64,000 bases of DNA from Undaria pinnatifida. Taxonomy: Eukaryota; Sar; Phaeophyceae; Laminariales; Alariaceae. The stretch is from the NCBI GenBank assembly GCA_012845835.1, contig JABAKD010000021.1, positions 9,342,006-9,406,005 on the forward strand, read 5' to 3'. Numbering within the stretch: the stretch's first letter is position 1; each line of letters begins with the position of its first letter. A program made the position numbers and the translations under genes. This document shows positions 55,691-64,000 of this stretch, one piece after another. Below the pieces are notes generated by a model that ran no database searches, was not told where the DNA came from, and saw only the letters and a program-made list of their open reading frames with translations.

Positions 55691-56700
55691 GCATGAAGGA
55701 TTTTAAATCGTAATTTGCGCTGCGGGGGGAAGAAAAACGAGAAAGTAATAACTTCGTTAATGCAGGGCGTTTGCCAAATTTGCGAGGGAAAAGAAACGTA
55801 GTAAAATCCCACATAACAAAATTTATCAATCGACCAGTTAGCCAGGACACCAACACATCGAATCACACATCATCTTCCACAGGGCATCCCGGACACACCA
55901 GACGGCATCCACAACACTCAAACATTCTCCCAAATAGGCTATTAGGTTCCTGGTGGAGGCTCTCCGGGATTGCCCACGGCAGCCAGGCTGAAGCGTCATC
56001 AAAAGTGCCCGAAGAGGCGCAAATTTAGCTCTTTGCTACGAACACGTAACAGCCAGCAAACGAGTTTCGATATCAGAGGTCTCGTCTCATGTTATTTGGA
56101 GACCGACAAGCTGTGGCGCGCCACAAGCGTTTCACCCACGCCAACACCACAGGTGCGGAAGACTCTACCGGCCCCACCCCTGACCCGCAGCAAAGCCTGT
56201 TTGCAGCCCAACAACAGTAGCAGTGGTAGAGTAGCCTTTAATCGTTTTTAAATATTGAGCAGTCTGCTCATAAATCGAAAAGCCACAGACGTACTTGAAA
56301 ACCCATAAAAACAGTTTGAATCTCAAAAATGTTCCCGGAGATCGGAAGACAGGACCACCAAGCAAGGCAGACCAAATACACGGTGCGTCGTTCTGCACCC
56401 TGGAGCAACCCGTCTCCACCCCTGAGGCAGCCGGTCCCCATTCTTGGAGAGGCCGGCCGCCACCTTTTTGAAGACTCGAGTTACACTCTCAAAATCAAAG
56501 GCAGAAGTATTTCACATCTTGTGTCCAGCTTGCCCGACCGTTTCACATGTCACACCACCGATGTATCTGCGACCTCCCGGCTTGCAAGGAGGACGGCGCA
56601 GATGCTACCGTTCGTCTCCCCCAAGACGACCCAGCCAGGAGTTTGCGGCTCGCCAGACTTCGCCCAGATCACCAGGAGTGCTCACGGAACAATAAATGTT
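55690..56700 (+). other. Region with unassigned open frames
   Basis: Plus frames at 55970-56251 (93 codons) and 56329-56703 (124 codons) have ordinary composition. Cysteine pairs are visible in two frames near 56530-56600 (CPACP and CDLPACKEDG), hinting at a decayed zinc-binding segment that changes frame. No family assigned. Confidence 0.25.
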
Positions 56701-56754
56701 TAGTCAGTGTTTTTTTGTGTTTGTGGAAAAGTGTTTTGTTACATATGACTGGTG

Positions 56755-57160
56755 GCTCGCTGCGCCAAAGGCACTTAGCGACCGTCGGGAGTGGCGGAAT
56801 GTTTTATCACACTTGACTGCGCGAAAAGGCACTTGGCGATCGTCGGGTGTGGCGGAATGTTTTGTGATATTAGACTGCGCGAGAAGGCACTTGGCGATCG
56901 TCGGCAGTGGCTGAATGTTTCGTCACACTTGACTGCGCGAGAAGGCATTTATTTGGGGATCGTCGGGAGTAGCTGATTTTTTTTTCGTATTTGACTGCGC
57001 GAAAAGTCACTTGGCGATCGTCGGGAGTGGCTGTCACACTTGACCGCGCGAAAAGGCACTTGGCGATGATCGGGAGTGGCGGAATGTTTTATGACACTTA
57101 ACTGCGCGAGAAGAAACTTGGCGATCATCAGGAATGGCGGAATGTTTTGTCGGCGACTTT
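56755..57160 (+). repeat. Minisatellite, about seven 58-bp units
   Basis: Units contain ttgactgcgcgagaaggcac, ttggcgatcgtcgggagtgg and cggaatgttttgtcacac. The ggcgatcgtcgg core occurs near 56777, 56836, 56894, 56957, 57013, 57063 and 57121, so spacing varies from about 50 to 64 bp. Units differ by point changes and small deletions. Confidence 0.9.
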
Positions 57161-57388
57161 CGCTTTGAGGCGGAAAATATCACCGATAGGATGCTCGTGC
57201 TTTGTCCCCTGTAAAGGGAAGGGCAGAATTTGGCGAGGAAGGCCGCGTGGTGTGATGAAAATGTGTGCATGGGTTACGTTGTACGCAGGTGTAGAATGTT
57301 ACGTGCTGAAAAACACGAAATCTTGTTACAGGACGCACAGCCGTAGCTGGAGGCGCCTACATACATAGGAGATGATAAATACACAGGT

Positions 57389-57755
57389 GATGGAAGCGAT
57401 TTGTACCGCAGGAACGCTGGAGGAAGGTGAGGTAGTATGGCAGGTTCGAACACGTACGCGTATCCTACACACGCAGACACACAGAAGTACTTCTGCGCTA
57501 CACATGTATGTGCTACACAAAGCGAGAGATGGGTGCACACCGCTGTTTATACACACACTTCTGTGACCATGCTGAGTGCGCAGCGTAAAATCAGTGCCGT
57601 GTACACACCTGCATACACAGTTGATGGAAGGGAATTCTACCGCAGGAGCGCTGGAGGAAGGTGAGGTAGTATGGCAGGTTAAAACACGTACGCGTATCCC
57701 ACGCGCACACGCAAACACACAGGAGTACTGCTGCGCTACACATGTAGACCGTGTA
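57389..57755 (+). repeat. Tandem duplication, period 234 bp
   Basis: Copies begin at 57389 and 57623 (gatggaag) and share ctggaggaaggtgaggtagt, atggcaggtt, aacacgtacgcgtatcc and ctgcgctacacatgta. The second copy lies against the macrosatellite start. Confidence 0.85.
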
Positions 57756-57989
57756 CTACACAGAGAGAGCCCTGTGAGTGTGTATTGGAAGAGTTGGTCT
57801 CCCCAGTCGTTAAGATACCGCTCTGCTGTTGGGACGTTCCGCTACATGGTTTGCAGAGATTCCGCCGCAGCAAGAGGAGGTGGTACTAGTCCGCGGTAAG
57901 GTTTGAAGAGGGCGAACAACACGCAGCCGCAGAGAAGAAGGAGCCTAGAACGAGCGAAGAGGCTCATAGCGGACACCCACAGCACGCGG

Positions 57990-58160
57990 CGGAGATGAGC
58001 TGCGACAGCAGAACCAGCGGCAGGATGTATGCCGCAGCCGAACTGAAGGACGCAGTCGCCGTCGCACGCAGACACGGGAGACCACGAGGGCAGGATCGAA
58101 CAGGCAGAGGCGCAAACGTTAGAGCGCAACGCCAAAGAGGGCGGCGTATCCGACGAGGGA
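57990..58160 (+). pseudogene. Peptide segment in macrosatellite unit 1
   Basis: A plus frame from about 57990 reads MSCDSRTSGRMYAAAELKDA and VAVARRHGRPRGQDRTG before passing into the GT tract. Conserved with unit 2 at both peptide and DNA level. The helix-like YxAAxxKxAVAxARxHG pattern is loosely reminiscent of small helix-turn-helix segments in transposases (inference, weak). Confidence 0.3.
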
Positions 58161-58594
58161 TACAAATGGAGGGTGTGCGGTGTGTGTTGATGTGTGCGTT
58201 AATGTATGTGTTGGCGCGCGTGTTGGTGTGTGTGTTGTGTGTTGGTGTGTGTGTTGTGTGTTGGTGTGTGTGTAGGTGTGTTGGTTGGTGGGTGTGTTGT
58301 GTGTGTTGGTGTGTGTTGGTTGGTGTTGGGGTGTATGTAGTTCGTAGCGCCGTTTGATTGAAGCGCAACCGTTTGATTTTTTTGGTTTTGTAAGCACGAG
58401 GCGGCATTTGTGGCAGGGGATATCTTTTCCGCAGCCCAGGGCACAACGAAGTGAACAACTCTCGTTATGTGTGTTGTATGTGGTATGTGTACAGTGTGCG
58501 TCTCAAATGCCCCACCAGCGCTGGGTTGGCAGGGCAGCCGATCATGGCCTGGATGCTACTAGCCGCAAAAAAGGAAGAGCCTAAAACGAGCGAA

Positions 58595-58798
58595 GAGGCT
58601 CGTAGCAGACACCCACAGCACGCGGCGGATATGAGCTGCGACAGCACAACCAGCGGCAGGAAGTATACAGCAGCCCAAATGAAGGGCGCAGTCGCCGCCG
58701 CACGCAAACACGGCAGACCGCACAGGCAGGATCAAACAGCAGGGGCGCAAGAGTTCCGGCGCAACGCCGAGGAGCGTGGAGTATCCGACGAGAAATAG
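58595..58798 (+). pseudogene. Peptide segment in macrosatellite unit 2
   Basis: The plus frame ending at TAG 58796-58798 carries MSCDSTTSGRKYTAAQMKGA, VAAARKHGRP and then FRRNAEERGVSDEK. It is the better preserved of the two copies. No start or promoter can be assigned; possibly a dispersed remnant of the same transposon whose transposase lies at 61.56-62.46 kb. Confidence 0.3.
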
Positions 58799-60298
58799 AA
58801 ATAGAGGGTGTGCGGTGTGTGCGTTGGTGTTTGTTGGTGTGTGTTGGTGTGTGTTGGTGTGTGTTGGTGTGTGTTGGTGTGTGTTGGTGTGTGTTGGTGT
58901 GGGTTGGTGTGTGTTTTGGTGTGTGTTGGTGTGTGCATTGGTGCGTGTGCGTGTGTGTTGGTTAGTGTGTGTAGTTCGTAGCGCCGGTTGATTTCAAAGA
59001 CGGCCGCTTGGATTTTTTTGGTTTTTTGTGAGGACAAGGCGGTAGTTTTGGGAGGGGATTTCTTTTCCGCAGCCCAGGGAACAACGAAGTGAAATATTTT
59101 CGTTATGTGTGTTGTGTGTCGTGTGTGCAGTGTGCGTCCCAAATGCACCACCAGCGCTGGGTTGGCACGGCAGACGACCGGTGCTTAGATGCTACTAGCA
59201 GTGTCGGTGTGTGTTTGTGTGTGTGCATGTGTGTTGGTGTGTGTTGGTGTGTGTCGGTGTGTGTGTTGGTGTGTGTTGGTGTGTGTGTTGGTGTGTGTTT
59301 GTGTGTTGTTGGTGTGTGTAATGGTGTGTGCGTGTGTGTTGGTTGGTGTGTTTCGTTCGTAGCGCCGTTTAAAGCGCGGCCGTATGATTTGTTTTTGGTT
59401 TTTCTGTAGAGACGAGGCGGTAATTTTAGGAGGTTTTTTTTTTCAGCAGCCCAGGGCACAACAAAGCGAAATATTTTCGTCATGTGTGTTGTGTGTTGTG
59501 TGTGCAGTGTGCGTGCCAAATGCACCACCAGCGCTGGGTTAGCACGGCAGACGAACGGTGCTCAGATGCTACTAGCAGTGTCGGTGTGTGTTGGTGTGTG
59601 TTGGTGTGTGTGTTGGTGTGTGTTGGCGTGTGTGTTCGTGTGTGTTCGTGTGTGTGCGTGTGTGTTGGTTGGTGTGTGTAGTCCGTAGCGCCGTTTGAAG
59701 CGCACTGTTTGAATATTGTGTTTTTTTTGTAAGGACGAGGCGAAAATTTAGGAGTTTTTTTTTCAGCAGCCCAGGGCACAACGAAGTGAAATATTTTTTT
59801 CATGTGTGTTATGTGTGTTGTGTGTGCAGTGTGCGTCCCAAATGCACAACCAGCCCTGAGTTGGCAGGGCATACGAACGATGCTTCGATGCTAGTAGCAG
59901 TGTCGGTGTGTGTTGGTGTGTGCGTGTGTGCGTGTGTGTTGGTTGGTGTGTGTGGTTCGTAGCGCCGTTTATTTTGAAGCGCGGCTGTTTGAACTTTCGT
60001 TTTTTCTGTCAGGACGAGGCGGTATTTTTGGAAGGGAAGTTTTTCCGCAGCCCAAGGCACAACGAAGTAAAAAATATTTCGTTATGTGTGTTGTGTGTGC
60101 GTTGTGTGTGTTGTGTGTGTTGTGTGCGGTGTGCGTTTCAAATGCACCAACAGCGTTGGGTTGGCAGGGCAGCCGAACGATGCTTGGATGCTACCGGCAG
60201 TGTTGGGGGGGGGCGACGCGCTTCCCCCCGAACACCCCTCCTCCGGGACGCCCTTCAGTTTGCGTTGGCAGGGGCCCGAGAGTGTGCGTTAGAAGGAT

Positions 60299-60646
60299 GT
60301 GCGTTGGAAAAAGTACATGGTAAAAGTGTGTAATGCATTTAAAAAAAAACCCGGACGTTTTTCTCTCACATTTTCCTCAACCAACATCGTGGCAATCAAA
60401 GAAAGTCATGGACTTGGCGGGGCGGTAGTCAGAGTGGGAGTGCGGGAGGCCTCCCCGCCCACCGTGTCGAAGGACGACATGCGGAGGTCTGCGAAGGGCG
60501 CCCTTGGACGCTCCCTCAAGTCCCAAGCTGTAGATGACCGCAATGTAGAGTCCTTCATCGCATCCAACATCAAGATTGACGCCCTGAAGGCCAAGATTGA
60601 ATCCCTTCAATCGACAGGTTGGGTCTTGAAGGATCGGTTGAAATAA
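60299..60646 (+). CDS. Unassigned open frame of 115 codons
   Basis: From ATG 60299 (or a later entry near 60380), it ends TAA 60644. The last 75 residues have a good mixed composition and helical character (SKDDMRRSAKGALGRSLKSQ, DALKAKIESLQSTGWVLKDR). It sits between the macrosatellite and the broken transposase, so it may encode a regulatory or DNA-binding part of the same transposon. Some GT-rich sequence upstream is probably not coding. Confidence 0.4.
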   Translation: MRWKKYMVKVCNAFKKKPGRFSLTFSSTNIVAIKESHGLGGAVVRVGVREASPPTVSKDDMRRSAKGALGRSLKSQAVDDRNVESFIASNIKIDALKAKIESLQSTGWVLKDRLK

Positions 60647-61559
60647 AGAGCCAAAGGAAGGGAAGACTCAAAGTGTCTACGAAGGATCGACCACACCATT
60701 ATTGTAGGCGAGAGTGAAACAGCTGTGATCAGCCTGACAGGTCTACGAAGCCACGCTTATCTTGAGGTGGGCGGGGGAGTTGGCGCATGGCTTACCGCAG
60801 AGGAAGAGTCAACTAGGGGGTACTGCACAGCTAGGAATACAATGGGAACACCTATTATTGTCGTTTTAGCCGGTCCAGGGAACAACGGGTTCGCGCTGCT
60901 GCTGTGATGTACGAGATATCTACAGCAGGCAGCATACAGCAGTAAATCATCTTCAGCGAGCATAATTCAGCAGCAGTAAAACACCTGGCAACTCGCACTG
61001 TTGTAAAATACAAGCTACAAAGTATCTGATGGTCTGTATTTGGGTCGAAAGTATTCAAGTGTGTGTTTCCGTGTTTTACGTGTGCAGATGGCCGCAGACA
61101 CAGTCTCAAACGCAGAGCGTATCGTACAAGACGTGTATTTACAGAGCGGTGGCATCGTCAATAAAAGGTACTCCACATGCACACGCGTGAAAGCAGATAA
61201 TTGTGTTGCATAAGAACTGCTAGAAATCCTGAACTCTCCATCAAGTATTTACAATCCTAACCTGGTTAGAAAAACACATCATAAATGCAAGACCGTTTCG
61301 TCATCTAGTGGTCCAGTGTAGTGTCTATTGGTTTACCCGCGCATACAGCCCTTCTACAAAAGGAAGAAGGTGCCTGCTGGCGTAACGCAGTCATGCTCGA
61401 GTAACACGTTCCGCGGGGCGTTTGTGCAATGCGATCACTTGTGAAAGTTTCGTCCAGGTTCCGGAAGGTTCACAAATTGCGAGAAGCTAACCGACGTAGC
61501 AGGAGCTGTGGATGTGACTATAATGCAGCTACCACTTTCTTGCACTCTTCCTCGCGACA

Positions 61560-62457
61560 TTGCAAAAGCCATTCTTTTTGTTCGACGAGGATAGAGCCGC
61601 GCAAAGTGTGACTTTCTATGACGGCGGTCGAGAGTCATCCGTCGAGAATGATGGGTCTAGAGTAGCGCAACGAAAGAAAACATTCCGCGGCATCAACGGT
61701 ATTGTCTTCGTTAATTTCATACTGCGCACTTTGGCGCCAGTTGCTATGGCATCGGCGCTTTTCGAGAGGGACCCGACAGCCGAAGAAAAGGCTTTAAGCA
61801 CCTGGCCTAATATTCTGGCGAAGAGTTGCCGGCCTTTGGTGCGTTTGCCACTGTTGGCCGAGGTCACCACGACTGCCTCTCCTAACTTCAAGATAAGTGA
61901 ACTCTCCGAGGTTGCTTGCGTAATCGACGCAACAGGGCCGGAACTGGAGAGATCGTGGAACAAAGGTGCCGGCTAAAGCTTGTACTCCCCCTACAAGGGT
62001 AAGCCAACAGGCAAGGTTTTGATAGCCACTACCCCTGGAGGCATGATATGGTACATATCTGGAGTCTACCCTGGCAGGCTGAGCGATGCGGAGGTAGTGA
62101 AGGAATCCGAGCTGATTGACGACTTGGTTAAGAGGGGGGTTATAGTGGAAATTCAAGGTAATGGCGGACAGAGGTTTCACCTCGATCGTACCGCTTTTAT
62201 TGCGCCATCGCATGCTCTTCGCCGCACGCCCTTGGAAGTGGCGAAGTGAGCCGCAGCTTACGGGAACCGACGCCAACTTGACGCAAGAGGTAGCCTACCG
62301 ATACATCCACGGCGAACCAGCCATCGGATCAATGAAGAAATGGCGCATTCTCGACACCAAGTTCTCAACGAAGAAAATTGACCACATGGAGATGTGCTGC
62401 TTAGTTGTCGGGGCGCTGGTCAACTCGCTTAACCAACCGTTTTCGAGCAAACGTTGA
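61560..62457 (+). pseudogene. DDE_Tnp_4 / Harbinger-like transposase, broken
   Basis: The frame open from 61560 contains EVACVIDAT (first catalytic Asp at about 61926). It hits TAA at 61974 in otherwise continuous coding sequence. The same frame resumes with YSPYKGKPTGKVLIATTPGG, ISGVYPGRLSDAEVVKES and ELIDDLVKRG. At about 62150 the frame shifts by one and continues with MADRGF (second Asp), QLTGTDANLTQEVAYRYIHG, EPAIGSMKKWRIL (candidate Glu; families usually show HVERxIGxxK) and VGALVNSLNQPF, stop 62457. Motif order and spacing match the DDE_Tnp_4 superfamily domain used by Harbinger-type transposons. One nonsense and one frameshift mutation make it inactive. No ATG precedes 61560 in frame, so an upstream exon is likely missing. 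Confidence 0.85.
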
Positions 62458-62491
62458 GCGCAGGTGTACGGGCCGCGAGAAGGTTTTTTTA

Positions 62492-62518
62492 AGGGAGGCG
62501 GGGGGGGGGGGGGGGGGT
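62492..62518 (+). repeat. Poly-G tract
   Basis: A run of G following aaaggttttttt-type sequence, just downstream of the transposase stop. Confidence 0.7.
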
Positions 62519-62699
62519 TCATTTGTCCCTTGCATCAAGCTCATTTGGCCGTTCACAGTCCATCCATTTCGAGACTGAGCGTTTTCTTGGAAGGGGAGGG
62601 GGGACAACAGCTGATGTGTTTTGCGCTGTTCCTCGACGTGCTGTGTTTTTGGTCGCTTTTTTTTCACCGGCTTGACTCTTGAGCTCATATCGAGGGTAG

Positions 62700-64000
62700 T
62701 CTAACCGACCCCCTGCGACCTTCGTTGTGAAAGATTTGAGACGTTATCGTTTTTACTGATCGCAAAAACCGACCGCAATTGCGTCATTCGTCGCCTGGAG
62801 TTTACATTATGGGGGAGTGGATGACCACTTGGTGCTACGATAGTTCGATTCTTACTTGAAAAATGCGTGAGTTGATGGTTGGCTGGGTGCCGCCACCAGC
62901 ACGCGCAAGTGGCCTATTGGTGTTGTTTTTCACGGAAAAGCTGTCGTTCGCCTCCAACGATTGAGATTGCGTACATGTTTTTTTTCAGAGACTCGGTTGA
63001 GTTTTTTTTCAGAGACACGAATACTGTCTTTTCAGAGAACAACAACGTTTGGGTGTCCGACACACCACAAAAACTGAAGATGGTATAGTTTTCCTGATGA
63101 ACTCGGCCAGCGGGACGCTTCGTAACAACTGCCATCAACTCGTGTGCGTTGTTGTGTGTTGTCAACTGAATTCCAGCTTCCAACACACCACCGCCTGCCG
63201 GCTTCCATGGCAATGCTCTATATGTTCAGTTTGTGACTGTCTTGCGCCTAACCCGACCCCGGTGTGAAAGACGTATCAATCATGATGCGAATCAGCGTGC
63301 TGTCGTCGATAAAAAATGTTACTAGCACTCGTTCGTAAAGTCCGCGCACCCGATGATACCTATTTCCCCCAGCATCCTTTTAGAGAGCCCGGTGTCCCCC
63401 GAAGGTGATGGCGTGTGCAGCATTGTTTTAGGGGGTGTCATCAGAGTCCTTACGCCCAATGATGTACCAGGAAAATGACATTTTCTCGTCATAAATGGTC
63501 CAATTTTCACGAAAAATCTTCGAGGACGGCATTTGAAATGCCTTGAAAATCACGAGGGTTGAATTTAATCCGTGTCTTTTGAAAAAAAATTGACGAGAAA
63601 CCAGAACAAAAATAACGCCGGAACGTTATGCTCTTCACACTGTTGAAACGACCATGGCGAGAAAAAGTCCCCCTCGCGTTTCAAAGGTCGCTCTTCATGC
63701 AAAAGTTTCCGAAAAAGAACCCTTCGACAAAGATTTATTAATGTTTATTTCGTGCACACTTACTTGCCAATATTGAGCTAATTCTGGCCTGATTCTCTGA
63801 TGTGGACGACTGCGTCTGGTAGCGTTACATTCCCACTCCCACCCTACCGCTTCCGCAAGATTCACGTCTAAGGCTACAACTTCATGTTTGCACTCACTTC
63901 CTCTCCGCGTATCCCTAAGTCAAACCTTTGCTGCTGTGATGACAGCGAAGGGCTCCCCGTCAATTTTTTTATCTCCACAGCAACTCAATTATTGACGTTC
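62700..64000. other. Region without recognised gene
   Basis: Only short overlapping frames. A small triple repeat of a ttttcagaga word occurs at 62985-63040. Frames on the minus strand (62914-63213 and 63322-63510) have ordinary composition but no recognised domain. Confidence 0.35.

Larger units (their letters stand above)
57900..60175 (+). repeat. Macrosatellite with GTGTTGGT tracts and an internal peptide segment
   Basis: Five units are defined by ttcgtagcgccg at 58338, 58975, 59350, 59685 and 59957, giving periods of about 637, 375, 335 and 272 bp. Each unit has a (gtgtgttg)n tract, the ttcgtagcgcc block, a gcagcccagggcacaacgaa block and ccaccagcgctgggttggca. Only the first two units contain an extra segment of about 200 bp (near 57930-58150 and 58570-58800) that reads TSEEA, PQHAA, MSCDS, TSGR, and then YTAAQMKGAVAAARKHGRP in unit 2 (YAAAELKDAVAVARRHGRP in unit 1). 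The later units lack it between gctactagc and the GT tract. Long frames in the tracts are artefacts. Confidence 0.85.

Noticed and set aside
55300-55866. 188-codon proline-rich minus-strand frame
   Set aside because: It is the complement of the G/A tract in a foldback copy; composition alone keeps it open.
58119-59872. Several 90-160-codon threonine/histidine- or cysteine/valine-rich frames
   Set aside because: Direct products of GTGTTGGT tracts in the macrosatellite, open in many frames at once.
57389-60175. A CRISPR-like array
   Set aside because: Repeats are long, contiguous and degenerate without unique spacers, and the window is eukaryotic.

Overview
This is a eukaryotic nuclear window with very low gene density and heavy mobile-element content. 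Exons are short, introns are GT-AG and often longer than 1 kb, and there are no bacterial-style operons. The best-supported gene encodes leucine-rich repeats with one repeat per 72-nt exon, all in the same intron phase. That layout and the wording of the repeats resemble LRR genes I know from brown algae (Ectocarpus-like stramenopiles). The brown-algal assignment is inference from style, not a database match.

Layout. 1-1560: nothing recognised. About 1.8-7.0 kb and 10.8-16.95 kb form a diverged direct segmental duplication. It consists almost wholly of non-coding repeats, and different insertions distinguish the two copies: a 262-bp inverted-repeat element in the left copy, and two poly(A)-tailed LINE-like insertions in the right copy. 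Between them (9.18-10.81 kb) is a complete ~1.6-kb foldback element with long terminal inverted repeats. Its arms recur at least a dozen times in the window, each followed by a G-rich tract. 20.0-22.8 kb holds two degenerate short-unit arrays. 22.899-24.568 kb is a complete non-coding element with 18-bp CAGGG-type ends, a near-perfect 8-bp target duplication and subterminal GGGTC repeats (hAT-like). 24.6-31.3 kb carries more foldback copies. 31.3-36.5 kb has no confident gene.

36.5-47.85 kb holds the main gene. Eight exons, whose phases all agree, encode a cysteine-rich LRR cap, three full LRRs and one half LRR, a small cysteine-rich linker, and a 308-codon last exon with a GDPH-type (von Willebrand factor D / root-cap-like) domain. 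The first exon was not found. Introns contain transposon debris, including a truncated hAT-like copy and a LINE-like insertion.

49-54 kb: a decayed Ty3/Gypsy-type retrotransposon on the minus strand, with a YVDD reverse transcriptase and an RNase H region. 54.7-55.7 kb: foldback copies, one ending in a 200-bp purine tract. 56.7-60.2 kb: three tandem-repeat systems (58-bp, 234-bp and a 270-640-bp macrosatellite with GTGTTGGT tracts). 61.56-62.46 kb: a broken DDE_Tnp_4/Harbinger-like transposase. 62.5-64 kb: nothing recognised.

Only the LRR-GDPH gene looks like a functional host gene. Everything else with recognisable coding content is mobile-element derived and mostly broken. No tRNA or rRNA gene, CRISPR array or bacterial feature was seen.
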